Source of the DNA: Aphanocapsa lilacina HA4352-LM1
Lineage (GTDB): Bacteria; Cyanobacteriota; Cyanobacteriia; Gloeobacterales; Gloeobacteraceae
Assembly (NCBI GenBank): GCA_019359725.1
Contig: JAHHGR010000030.1
Location: 1 to 49,081, forward strand
Direction: 5' to 3'
Length of the DNA: 49,081 bases
This document shows, in pieces, positions 1-9,833 of this stretch; positions within the stretch are counted from its first letter, which is position 1; each line of letters opens with the position of its first letter. The position numbers and the translations under genes were made by a program. A model generated the notes under the pieces. The model was not told where the DNA came from and searched no databases. It saw nothing but the letters and a program-made list of their open reading frames with translations.

Positions 1-1
1 C

Positions 2-106
2 GTGGGAGTGCGCAAGAATCTATTCGACCTGCGTCGAGTGGCGGTGGTGCACAATCTACATGTGCTGGCCCGGCAGGAAGCGGCTAGGGTTTCGCAAGCG
101 GCCTAG
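2..106 (+). CDS. C-terminal end of an unidentified protein (5' truncated by window edge)
   Basis: An open frame enters from the left edge (first full codon at base 2) and ends at a TAG at 104-106, giving about 34 residues rich in Arg, Val and Ala (ending ...RVSQAA). The frame has protein-like composition with G/C third positions, and its stop lies 16 bases before the convergent stop of the stress-protein gene, which fits a real gene end. There is too little sequence to name a family. One of the other frames is also open for most of this short stretch, so the reading frame is only the most plausible of two. Confidence 0.45.
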   Translation: MGVRKNLFDLRRVAVVHNLHVLARQEAARVSQAA

Positions 107-122
107 ATTCTGGACCGATACT

Positions 123-620
123 CTAGGCGAGTTGGACCTTGGCCGTCGGGTTGAGGATCAGCACCGCGCAGGAAGCGCGGTGGACGACGTGGTTGCTGAC
201 GCTGCCCAAGAACAGTTCGCTCAGGCCCGAGCGGCCCCGCCGACCCAGCACGATCACCTCCGCGTTCCACTCCTTGGCCGCTTTGCAAATGACATGCTCG
301 GGGCTGCCGAACGGTTGGGCGAAGGTGGCCTCGATCCCGGCGGCCCTCGCCTCCTCCACCAGGGCGGTCAGCCGCTTGAGGCCCGCGTTGTGCAGCGTCA
401 AGCGCAGTTCCAGATAGCGCTCCAATTCCACGGCGCCGATGAGCTTACCGAGGCTGTCTTGTTCGATCACCGGACCCGGCAGATAGGCTTCATCTTCGTA
501 GGTGAGCACGTGCACCAGTTTCAGACGCGCTGCGTGCACCCGGGCCATCGCAAGGGCCGCTTCGAAGATCCGGCGAGCGCCGGGGGAATAATCGAGGGCT
601 ACCAGAATTTTGCTGTACAT
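123..620 (-). CDS. universal stress protein, UspA family
   Basis: A 165-residue single-domain Usp protein starting MYSKILVALDYS. It carries the ATP-binding Usp signature near the C-terminus: G-RR-G followed by nine residues and GS (GRRGRSGLSELFLGS), then a hydrophobic final strand (AVLIL). Family members are small cytoplasmic alpha/beta proteins, and those with this motif usually bind ATP; their stress role is often indirect. The ATG at 620 is chosen because it gives the canonical beta-1 strand at residue 4; the upstream extension is low-quality Arg-rich sequence. It lies 92 bases downstream of the FG-GAP gene on the same strand and converges with the gene fragment at the left edge. Confidence 0.9.
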   Translation of the reverse strand: MYSKILVALDYSPGARRIFEAALAMARVHAARLKLVHVLTYEDEAYLPGPVIEQDSLGKLIGAVELERYLELRLTLHNAGLKRLTALVEEARAAGIEATFAQPFGSPEHVICKAAKEWNAEVIVLGRRGRSGLSELFLGSVSNHVVHRASCAVLILNPTAKVQLA

Positions 621-687
621 GGGCGTGTACTCTCCCGCCGTGGTCGGGCGAAACCACCACCGATCGTAAATTTTGATTGTGAATAAG

Positions 688-701
688 CCGGGAACGCCCG
701 G
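688..701 (-). terminator. small GC hairpin between the FG-GAP and usp genes
   Basis: CCGGG-AACG-CCCGG forms a perfect 5-bp stem with a 4-base loop just downstream of the FG-GAP stop. No T-run follows on the minus strand, so it is at best a weak attenuator between the two genes. Confidence 0.25.
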
Positions 702-712
702 AGGGGTGCGCC

Positions 713-3679
713 TCAGCGCGGTCCCTGGATCTGCCAGCCGGTGGGAGCCACCGATGTGAGCGGAGCACTCGCCACAAAAGTGGTTCTGTCCATCAACCAG
801 ACGGTGTTCGCCCCGGTCGCCCCGTTGCGCCAGAGAATATCCGCCTTGCCGTCGCCGTTGTAGTCGCCGCTGCCGCCGATGCGCCAATTGAGATCCGAGA
901 CGCTTGTAAGAGCGATGCTGGCCACAAAAGCGGTGCCGTTCATCTGCCAGACGGTGTTCGCTCCGGTGGCCTGATTGCGCCAGAGAATATCGGTCTTCCC
1001 ATCACCGGTGAGATCTCCTGTACCCCCCATTGCCCAGTTGAGATCCCCCACCGCCGGTAGGGCGATGCTCTCGACAAACGTGGTTCTGTCCATCCGCCAG
1101 ATGGTGTTCGCCCCGGTAGCTCCGTTGCGCCAGAGAATATCCGCTTGGCCGTCGCCGGTAAAATCGCGCACCCCCTGCACCTGCCAGTTGGGATCGCTCA
1201 CCCCCAGCAGGTCGACAAAGCTGCTGTAGACGCCGTTGTTGAGAATCCAGACGCGGTTGAGGCCGAGGGCGGCATTGCGCCAGAGAATGTCCCGCTGGCC
1301 GTCGCCGGTAAAATCGGCGCTGCCGCCGATGCGCCAGTTCGGATCGCCCACCGCCGGCAACGCGAGGGCAGTCAGCAAAGTCGTGCCCTTCATCAACCAG
1401 GCGGTGTTCTGGCCGGTGGTGGTGTTGCGCCAGAGGATATCCTCCGGCGTCAGCCGCGAGGTCGTGTTCGAGAGTACCGAAATGCTGTCGGAGATGTAGT
1501 TCGCCGTCGCCACATCAAGATCGCCGTCGCCGTCGAAATCCCCCGCGGCCACAGCAATCGGGTTGTCGCCGGTCGCGAAGTTGGGCACCGCGGTGAAGGT
1601 GCCGCTGCTGCCCAGCAAGGCCGTCAGGTTGCTGCCGTTGGTTACCGCCAAGTCGAGATCGCCGTCGCCGTCGAGATCGCCCGCCACTGCACCGTTGGGA
1701 GTGCCTCCCAGAGCCAACAGGACCGCCGGGGCGAAGTTGCCGTCGCCGTTGTTTTTCAGCACCGACACGTTGCCGGAGATGTTTGCAGTAGCGATATCCA
1801 GGTCGCCGTCGCCGTCGAAGTCGCCCGCGGCCAAACTATAGGGAACGGTCGGCATGCTGGAGTCCGGGTTGACCGCAAAACTGACCGGGGCGGCAAAGCT
1901 GCCGCTGCCGCTGTTTTTGAGGATCGCCACACTGTTGGCATTAAAGTTGGCAGTGGCGACATCGAGGTCACCGTCTTTATCGAGATCGCCCAGGACCAGG
2001 GCAATGGGGCTGTCGCCCGCTGCAAAATTGGCGGCGGCGCTGAAGCTGCCGGTGCCGTTGTTTTTGAGAATCGAGATATTGTCGGTGCCGAAATTGGCGG
2101 CGACGATGTCGAGGTCGCCGTCTTTGTCGAGGTCGCCCAGGGTGACGGCACTGGGGGTGGCACCGGCTGTCAGGCCAACGGGAGCGGCGAGGCTGCCTGT
2201 ACCATTTCCCAACAACACGGCGACACCATCGGGAAAGCGCCTGGCTACCACGACGTCAATATCGCCGTCTCTATCGAGATCGCCCGTGGCGACGGCGTAG
2301 GGTGAGCCACCGACACCGAAGTCGCCGCCGTCGCTGAAGGTGCCGCTGTTGTTCTTGAGGACTGTCACATTCGCCAAAAACCGATTGGCGGCAATCAGGT
2401 CCAGGTCCTTATCCTTGTCGAGATCGCCTACGGCGACAGCGGCCGGAAAACCGGCCACCGCGAAGTTGGGGGTGCTGGCGAAAGTGGCGTTGCCCGTGTT
2501 TTTGATCACCGACACGTAGACGGTAAACTGATCAGCCAGCGTCAGGTCAAGATCGCCGTCTTTGTCGAGATCGCCTGTGAGCACGCGGGTGGTGAAACCG
2601 CCGGCGGGCACGGCGGTGGCGGCGGCGAAGCTGCCGGTGCCGTTGTTTTTGAGAATCGATACGACGTTGTCGGTGCCGAAGGTGGCGGCGGCAATGTCCA
2701 GGTCGCTATCGCCGTCGAGATCGCCCACGGAGACGGCGTAGGGCTGGTTGGCCACGGCGAGGTCGGTGCGGACAAAGGTGGCGTTGCCGTTGTTTTTGAG
2801 CACCGAGACATTGTCGGAACCAAAATTGGCGCTCACCAGGTCAAGATCGCCGTCCTTGTCGAGATCGGCTGCGGCAACCGCGTAGGGCCCGCTGCCCGTC
2901 GCGATGCCCACAGCGGCGGCGAAGCTGCCGGTGCCGTTGTTTTTGAGAATCGAGAGGTTGCCTGAACCGCCGTTGGCGGTGGCGACATCGAGATCGCCGT
3001 CTTTGTCGAGGTCGCCTAGGGCAACGGAGTTGGCGTTCGTGCCGGCGCCGAAGTTGACCGGAGCGGCAAAACTGCCGCTGCCGCTGTTTTTGAGCACCGA
3101 GACACTGCCGTTGTAATCCGGGTAGCTGCCCCGGTTGGCGCTAACCATGTCCAGGTCGCCGTCGCCATCGACATCGCCCAGGGCGATGCCTGCCGGATTG
3201 TCGCCCACGGCGGTGGCGACGGGGGCGGCAAAGGTGGCGTCGCCGTTGTTTTTGAGGACGGCCACGCCACTGGTGTAATTCGGGTAGCTGCCCCGGTTGG
3301 CGCTAACCATGTCCAGGTCGCCGTCGCCATCGACATCGCCCAGGGCGACGGCCACCGGTGGCCCGCCGGTGGCGAAGTCGGCGGCGGTGAACGTGGCATT
3401 GCCGTTGTTTTTGAGAATCGTGACGTTGCCCGTGGCGCCGTTGGCGGTGACCACGTCGAGGTCGCCATCCTTGTCGAGGTCGCCTGCGGCCAGGGCGTAG
3501 GGTTCATTGGCCGCCGGGAAGACCCGGGGAGTGGCAAAATCAACCTGGGCGGCAGCGGGCGGTGCGCCCAGCGCCAGAGTGGCGGCAAGCCCCAGGCCCA
3601 ACAACCCGGTCCAGACCGGGAATGCGCCGGCGGCGGGTCTTCTTGAAGTCAAAGGCGACCAGCGCGTGAATAAAGCCAT
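713..3679 (-). CDS. secreted FG-GAP/VCBS repeat protein
   Basis: A 988-residue exported protein. The start ATG at 3679 precedes a signal peptide: a basic n-region (TRWSPLTSRR), a Leu/Ala-rich core and an AAAQ-type cleavage site near residue 45. From there to about residue 745 run 14 FG-GAP-type repeats of roughly 50-60 residues, each with an Asp-rich calcium-loop motif of the form GDLDKDGDLD. The last ~245 residues hold five shorter repeats with DILWRN cores, four of them preceded by DxTGDG-like loops. Such proteins form beta-propellers that bind Ca2+ and often act in adhesion or carbohydrate/protein binding at the cell surface; no catalytic domain is visible. The frame stays open 96 codons upstream, but that extension lacks protein character. 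Two repeat units share a 68-bp identical segment. Confidence 0.9.
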   Translation of the reverse strand: MALFTRWSPLTSRRPAAGAFPVWTGLLGLGLAATLALGAPPAAAQVDFATPRVFPAANEPYALAAGDLDKDGDLDVVTANGATGNVTILKNNGNATFTAADFATGGPPVAVALGDVDGDGDLDMVSANRGSYPNYTSGVAVLKNNGDATFAAPVATAVGDNPAGIALGDVDGDGDLDMVSANRGSYPDYNGSVSVLKNSGSGSFAAPVNFGAGTNANSVALGDLDKDGDLDVATANGGSGNLSILKNNGTGSFAAAVGIATGSGPYAVAAADLDKDGDLDLVSANFGSDNVSVLKNNGNATFVRTDLAVANQPYAVSVGDLDGDSDLDIAAATFGTDNVVSILKNNGTGSFAAATAVPAGGFTTRVLTGDLDKDGDLDLTLADQFTVYVSVIKNTGNATFASTPNFAVAGFPAAVAVGDLDKDKDLDLIAANRFLANVTVLKNNSGTFSDGGDFGVGGSPYAVATGDLDRDGDIDVVVARRFPDGVAVLLGNGTGSLAAPVGLTAGATPSAVTLGDLDKDGDLDIVAANFGTDNISILKNNGTGSFSAAANFAAGDSPIALVLGDLDKDGDLDVATANFNANSVAILKNSGSGSFAAPVSFAVNPDSSMPTVPYSLAAGDFDGDGDLDIATANISGNVSVLKNNGDGNFAPAVLLALGGTPNGAVAGDLDGDGDLDLAVTNGSNLTALLGSSGTFTAVPNFATGDNPIAVAAGDFDGDGDLDVATANYISDSISVLSNTTSRLTPEDILWRNTTTGQNTAWLMKGTTLLTALALPAVGDPNWRIGGSADFTGDGQRDILWRNAALGLNRVWILNNGVYSSFVDLLGVSDPNWQVQGVRDFTGDGQADILWRNGATGANTIWRMDRTTFVESIALPAVGDLNWAMGGTGDLTGDGKTDILWRNQATGANTVWQMNGTAFVASIALTSVSDLNWRIGGSGDYNGDGKADILWRNGATGANTVWLMDRTTFVASAPLTSVAPTGWQIQGPR
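3119..3348 (-). repeat. 68-bp perfect direct repeat within the FG-GAP gene
   Basis: Bases 3119-3186 and 3281-3348 are identical (68 bp) and offset by 162 bp, exactly 54 codons, so gain or loss of one unit keeps the frame. The surrounding repeats are diverged, which points to a recent duplication or gene conversion of one propeller blade. Confidence 0.85.
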
Positions 3680-3848
3680 CGGAAAAGTCGCAGAGGGCAC
3701 TTTTTGTACAGTACAGCCAACGTTTGCAGCGCACTTGTAGCTGAGGCAACACAACAATACCCCGGACCGGTTGGTGGGATTGAACCCGAGAGCAGCGCCC
3801 AGCGTCCAACGGGCGGGATTGGACGGTAAATCCGGACGGTAAAGGACG

Positions 3849-5417
<1,569 letters not shown>

Positions 5418-5426
5418 GTGCCGGCG

Positions 5427-6662
5427 ATGATCCTCCCCAGACGCGCATTGATCCAGGCGGGCCTCGGCTCGCTTGTCTCCCTCGGGACTACCGGCTGGGC
5501 CGCCCGGGTGCAGGCCGCTCCCGACCGGGACCGGCGACTGGTGGTCGTCTTTTTGCGCGGGGCGCTCGACGGTCTGAGCGTCGTTGTTCCTCACGGCGAT
5601 GGGGATTACTACCGGGCGCGGCCGCGGCTGGCGGTGCCCCGGCCCGGTAAGCCGGACGGAGCTATCGATCTGGACGGTCACTTCGGTCTGCACCCGGCTT
5701 TGGACGCCTTGCTGCCTCTGTGGCGGCGGGGCAGTCTCGCTTTTGTACACGCCTGCGGTCTACCTGCACCCAACCGTTCCCACTTCGACGCCCAAGAAGT
5801 AATGGAAAGCGCCGCCCCCGGCTTTAAAGGGGCTGCCGACGGCTGGATGAACCGGTTGCTCTCCGTTTTGCCCGCTGTGACCGCCCCGGTGCGGGCGGTC
5901 CACCTCGGTTCGACCGTGCCGCGCATCCTGGCGGGAGAGGAGCCGGTGGCAAGCCTCGCTCCCGGCCGCGCCGCCACCCGCGGCCAGCCCCTCGACAGGC
6001 CGCAGGTGGCGGCGGCTTTCGACGCGCTCTACAGCGGCTCCGATCCGCTCAGCCACGCCTACCGCGAGGGCCGCAACGCCCGGCGGGTGATCCAAGAAAG
6101 TCTGTCCGCCACCGGTGAGGACGACGCGGCGAGCAACGGCGCACCACTGCCGGGGGGTGCTTTTGCGGGGGATGCGCGGCGCCTGGCGCAGCTGATGGTG
6201 CACAACCCGGAGGTGCAGTTGGGCTTTATGGCCCTGGGCGGCTGGGACACCCACATCAACCAGGGTACCAATCAGGGCCAGTTGGCCCTCAGGTTGCGGG
6301 CGCTCGGTCAGGGGCTCGCCGCCTTCGCTACCGAACTGGGACCACTTTTTGAACGCACGGCGATCGCGGTGATCTCCGAATTCGGGCGCACCGTGCGCGA
6401 GAACGGCAACGGCGGCACCGACCACGGCTACGGCAATGTCCTATGGCTGGCTGGCGGGACTGTCAAAGGGGGCAAAATTTACGGCGGGTGGCCGGGGCTT
6501 GCCGCCGACCGACTTTTTGAGGGGCGCGATCTGCCGGTGACCACGGACTTTCGCTCGGTGATTGCCACGGTCCTGGAGCGCCATCTGCTTCTCGATGGAC
6601 GCCGGGTGCAGCGGGTGCTGCCGGGTTTTGCCGCCGAGCGGGTTGATGTGATGTATTCGTAA
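5427..6662 (+). CDS. DUF1501 family protein with twin-arginine-like signal
   Basis: A 411-residue protein starting MILPRRALIQAGLGSLVSLG; the paired Arg followed by a hydrophobic stretch and AQAA-like site is Tat-like and typical of the family. DUF1501 features include LVVVFLRGALDGLSV near the start, GGWDTHINQG in the middle, and SEFGRTVRENGNGGTDHG plus GGTVKGGKIYGGWPGL toward the end. DUF1501 belongs to the alkaline-phosphatase-like/sulfatase superfold by family knowledge, with no confirmed substrate. The ATG at 5427 is preferred because AGGTG sits 6 bases upstream; a GTG at 5418 immediately follows the preceding stop and is an alternative. It forms an operon with the DUF1800 gene. Confidence 0.88.
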   Translation: MILPRRALIQAGLGSLVSLGTTGWAARVQAAPDRDRRLVVVFLRGALDGLSVVVPHGDGDYYRARPRLAVPRPGKPDGAIDLDGHFGLHPALDALLPLWRRGSLAFVHACGLPAPNRSHFDAQEVMESAAPGFKGAADGWMNRLLSVLPAVTAPVRAVHLGSTVPRILAGEEPVASLAPGRAATRGQPLDRPQVAAAFDALYSGSDPLSHAYREGRNARRVIQESLSATGEDDAASNGAPLPGGAFAGDARRLAQLMVHNPEVQLGFMALGGWDTHINQGTNQGQLALRLRALGQGLAAFATELGPLFERTAIAVISEFGRTVRENGNGGTDHGYGNVLWLAGGTVKGGKIYGGWPGLAADRLFEGRDLPVTTDFRSVIATVLERHLLLDGRRVQRVLPGFAAERVDVMYS

Positions 6663-6974
6663 TGGCTGTTGGTTGTTGCAACTTTCAGGTTGCGTTGGCT
6701 TTTATACCTGATTCCGTTTATTTTCTACTCTCTGACGAAATGTCTTCGCTGCTGCCAGCGGATTTGGATTCTGAATACATTCACCCAATATAAGGGCAAA
6801 TGGGTCGTTTTGAGGGGTTCGGTTACCCGCGGGTGTGCGCGAAGGCGAACAACTTTGTCCGGGAATTGACCGCTGCCCAGTCTACGCCGACAACCGCTTA
6901 ACAACTTTACGAATCAGCTCTAAAAATATTGAAAAATTTATTTTGTAACCGGCTGCGTGAATGAAATCGGTTAA
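6663..6974. other. 312-bp intergenic region
   Basis: This stretch separates the convergent ends of the DUF1501 gene and the TonB receptor gene. A short GCAAC-TTTCAG-GTTGC hairpin (6678-6693) follows the DUF1501 stop and precedes a few Ts, so it may terminate weakly. A 66-codon frame at 6669-6869 has poor codon character and no ribosome-binding site and is not called. The last ~60 bases are A/T-rich. Nothing else is recognised. Confidence 0.5.
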
Positions 6975-9395
6975 TTAACCGCCCAACTCGACACGCCCGC
7001 CCAGACGGAAGGTGAATCCGGGGGCCGGGATGCCGGCGGCGTATTCGTACTGGGTGTCGGTGAGATTGAACAAATTGCCGGTGAGGGTGAAGCGGGGGGC
7101 GACCGGGATCGCGAAGTTGAGATCGACGCTCGCGTAGTCCGGTACGCCGAAGGGCTCTTCGCCCCGGCGGCGTCCGCCTGCGTAGCGGCCCAACAGCGTC
7201 GCGCTCCAGCCGTGCTGAGCGTAGGTGGCGGCGAGGGCCATCCGGTTGAAGGGAATGTTTGGATCTTGATACTGGGCAAAAAACAGGCGCGTGTCGTTCG
7301 AATCGACGGCTCCGACGAAGCGCGCGTCGGTGTTGGTCCAGGTGAGGCGCAGACGCCACTGGTCGCTCATCTGCCAGTCACCCACCACTTCAAGACCCGA
7401 GGCGTAGCGGGTGTCGAGGTTGCGCTGCTGCTGCAAAAACAGATTGGGATCGCCGGAGTCGGGGTTGCGAAAAAAGACCGTGGCGATAGCCCCGTCCAGG
7501 GTGGTGTTGAAGTAGGTGAAGCGCAAGCCCAGGTTGGACGCGGGCGTGAAGTCGAAGCCCAGATCGTAGGTGATGCCGGTCTCGGGCCGGAGGTCCGAGT
7601 TGGGAACAAAGACGCCCCCGGCGGTGTAGAGATCCGAGATGTTCGGGGCGTTGAAGACCTGCGACCAGTTGGCTCTGAGCGAAAAGGCGCGGCTGGGGCT
7701 GAAGCGGATGCCCGCTGCCGGGGTGAGCACCGCACCGAACTGGGTCGAATCGGTGTAGCGCACTCCCAGGTTGGCCGCAAGCTGGTCGCCAAAGCGAATG
7801 TCGTCGATCAAAAACAGCGACGTGCGCGCAATCGCCCGGTCCACAAAGGTGCTGCCGCGCTGTTGCTGCTGCAAAGAGCGATCCTCGATAAAATTCACCC
7901 CCAAGGAGAGGGTTTGGCCGGGGGAAATTTGGGTGTTGAGGGCGCTTTGCAGTTCCAGTTTGCTGTCCTCGGTAAAGGGTGAGCCCAGCGGGCCCAGGGC
8001 AAAGGCCGTCTCGCCCCCGAGCACGTCGGTGTTCACCGCAAAGCGGGCGGGGCGGGTGCGGGGGCTGGTGAAGCGGTAGTAGGCGGCGTAGCTGTTGATC
8101 GAGGCGGTTGGACTCAACTCGTAGTCCCAGAAAAAGGCCGTCTCGGTCTGCGACTGGAAGGTGGTGATGTAAAAGTCGATGGTGCCGATGGCGCGCTCGG
8201 CGGCCGGATAGGATTGGCCGGGTGCAAAGGTGACCGTGCCGTCCGCCGAGCGCGCGAAGGCGTAGGGGATGGCGACGGCGGCGCTTGGGGTGCTCACCAG
8301 GTAGCGCTGGGTGTCGCAGGGCAACTCCCGGCCAGCCGCATCGAGGGGGAGGAAGCGGGTTTGACTATCGAGGGTGGCGTTGCCGCTGCCGGGTCCGCCG
8401 AAGCAGGCGCCTGCGGCGTAGAGGCCGGGGCCGTTGCCGGCATTTTTGCTGTTTTGGTGGCTGGCGCGCAGGGTGAAGCGATGTTCGGCGGAGGGCCGCC
8501 AGACCAGTTTGCCGGTGTAGGTGTCGCTCGCGTTAAAGGCCGAATCGGCCACACCGGTGACCGTGAGCGGCGGACCGACTTCGGGGCGCAAAAAGCCAAA
8601 GAGGCTGGTGCCGTCGGGGGTGATCGCTTCAGGGCTGTAGAACAGGGCTGTATTGGGCAGGGTGAAGCGAAACGGGTAGTTGTTGAAGGCGACTAGGCCG
8701 GTGTAGGTGAACAGGTAATGGAAAGTACCGTCCCCGCCGCCGTATTTGGCGGTGGCGGTGCTGTTGCCGTAGGAGCCCGCTTCGTAGGCCAGGGTGAGCT
8801 TGGGCGCTCCTGCGGGTGTTTCGGTGATCAGATTGATGACGCCTCCCACCGCCCCGGCGCCGTAGCGCAGTGTGGCGCCGCCGGTAAGGACCTCGATGCG
8901 ATCAATGTCCGCCAGCGGGAGGCGCGAAAGATCGTTGCGGCCGTTGGAGGGGCGCGTCAGCGACAGGCCGTCTTTGAGCACCTGGAAGCGGGCGTCGTCG
9001 AAACCGCGTAAAAACAGACCCCGGGCGTTGCGCACCCCGCCCAGGGCCGGTTGGGTCTCGAAGCTGGGGACGAGGGCCAGGGCGTCCGGGACCGTCCTGG
9101 CCCCCAGGGCCTGGAAGTCCTCGCGCTTGACGGTGTAGGTGGTGGCGGTGGTGTCGCGCTCGCGGGTCGGGCGGCGGGTGGCACTCACCGTCACCTCGTC
9201 GAGCAAGTCCGCCTCGGGTGGTGCGCTTTGCGGTTCACCGGCCTGGGCGAGGGCGGCTCCCGCAAGTGGAGCGGCCAGGTCCGCAGCACTGAGGCTGCCC
9301 GTTTCGCGCAAATCCTGGGCGGTGTGGGCAAAAGCCGGGCAGACGGTGAGTGCCCAGGCGGCGCTCAGCCAGCATGAAAATCGGACCCAGCACAC
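6975..9395 (-). CDS. TonB-dependent outer-membrane receptor
   Basis: An 806-residue receptor. It has a signal peptide ending ...TVCPAFA, then a TonB-box-like LLDEVTVSATRR near residue 60. The plug domain runs through FLRGFDDARFQVLKDG, IDRIEVLTGGATLRYG and GAVGGVINLITETP. A long barrel follows with TonB-receptor segments such as FSLRANWSQVFNAPNISDLY and RPETGITYDLGFD, ending in alternating strands. Family members import siderophore-bound iron, heme, cobalamin or other scarce ligands; the ligand here cannot be read. GTG at 9395 is chosen because GGAG lies 8 bases upstream; TTG at 9419 is an alternative and neither is certain. The protein ends GGRVELGG rather than with the aromatic residue common in proteobacterial barrels. 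It lies last in the minus-strand run after folB. Confidence 0.9.
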   Translation of the reverse strand: MCWVRFSCWLSAAWALTVCPAFAHTAQDLRETGSLSAADLAAPLAGAALAQAGEPQSAPPEADLLDEVTVSATRRPTRERDTTATTYTVKREDFQALGARTVPDALALVPSFETQPALGGVRNARGLFLRGFDDARFQVLKDGLSLTRPSNGRNDLSRLPLADIDRIEVLTGGATLRYGAGAVGGVINLITETPAGAPKLTLAYEAGSYGNSTATAKYGGGDGTFHYLFTYTGLVAFNNYPFRFTLPNTALFYSPEAITPDGTSLFGFLRPEVGPPLTVTGVADSAFNASDTYTGKLVWRPSAEHRFTLRASHQNSKNAGNGPGLYAAGACFGGPGSGNATLDSQTRFLPLDAAGRELPCDTQRYLVSTPSAAVAIPYAFARSADGTVTFAPGQSYPAAERAIGTIDFYITTFQSQTETAFFWDYELSPTASINSYAAYYRFTSPRTRPARFAVNTDVLGGETAFALGPLGSPFTEDSKLELQSALNTQISPGQTLSLGVNFIEDRSLQQQQRGSTFVDRAIARTSLFLIDDIRFGDQLAANLGVRYTDSTQFGAVLTPAAGIRFSPSRAFSLRANWSQVFNAPNISDLYTAGGVFVPNSDLRPETGITYDLGFDFTPASNLGLRFTYFNTTLDGAIATVFFRNPDSGDPNLFLQQQRNLDTRYASGLEVVGDWQMSDQWRLRLTWTNTDARFVGAVDSNDTRLFFAQYQDPNIPFNRMALAATYAQHGWSATLLGRYAGGRRRGEEPFGVPDYASVDLNFAIPVAPRFTLTGNLFNLTDTQYEYAAGIPAPGFTFRLGGRVELGG

Positions 9396-9454
9396 AGGTG
9401 TTGCTCCGCGACGCCCCAACCATTGTGGCTTGATTCGGTAGGCACACCGGGGGC

Positions 9455-9808
9455 TCAGCGCCAGATCTCGACGGCGACGCTGCCGGTAAAGCCGGGGATG
9501 GGCGGCTGGGGTTTGGCGACGATGACGCGCACCTGCTGCACGCGCGTATCCTGGCGCAGGCGCCGGGCAATCGCCTCGGCCAGCGCTTCGAGGAGCGAAA
9601 ACTGGCGCTCTTCGACGATCTGCCGCACCGCCGTCACCAGAGCGCCGTAGTCGAGGCTGTCTTCGAGGCGATCGCTGCCACCGGCGGTACGCAGATCGAT
9701 GTGCAGATCGGCGTCGACGACGAAGCGCTGGCCGAGGCGGCGCTCCTCGGCGTAGACGCCGCTGTAGCCGTAGCAGACGATCTCCCGCAAGCGGATGCAA
9801 TCGCCCAT
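9455..9808 (-). CDS. folB: dihydroneopterin aldolase
   Basis: A 117-residue FolB-type protein, the usual length. It converts 7,8-dihydroneopterin to 6-hydroxymethyl-dihydropterin plus glycolaldehyde in folate synthesis. Visible landmarks are GYSGVYAEERRLGQRF with the substrate-anchoring Glu, the SLDYGALV segment, FSLLEALAEAIA, and IVAKPQPPIPG with the catalytic Lys. It starts 25 bases after rodA on the same strand and is followed by the TonB receptor gene, so it may be read through from rodA. Folate genes recur in this window (DHFR at 32731 and the folate-binding YgfZ at 18863), but they are not clustered. Confidence 0.93.
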   Translation of the reverse strand: MGDCIRLREIVCYGYSGVYAEERRLGQRFVVDADLHIDLRTAGGSDRLEDSLDYGALVTAVRQIVEERQFSLLEALAEAIARRLRQDTRVQQVRVIVAKPQPPIPGFTGSVAVEIWR

Positions 9809-9833
9809 GATCAGCGCGCCCCCAGGGAGAGCA

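Noticed and set aside
1500..3500. Regularly spaced DNA repeats suggesting a CRISPR array or satellite
   Set aside because: The repeats are in frame, vary at the nucleotide level and encode FG-GAP blades with Asp-rich loops; spacers are not unique non-coding sequence.
6669..6869. 66-codon frame after the DUF1501 gene
   Set aside because: No ribosome-binding site, odd Cys/Arg-rich composition and overlap with a possible terminator hairpin.
6968..6981. 14-bp perfect palindrome CGGTTAATTAACCG
   Set aside because: It overlaps the TonB receptor stop codon; there is only one copy in view and no promoter next to it, so an operator call is not justified.
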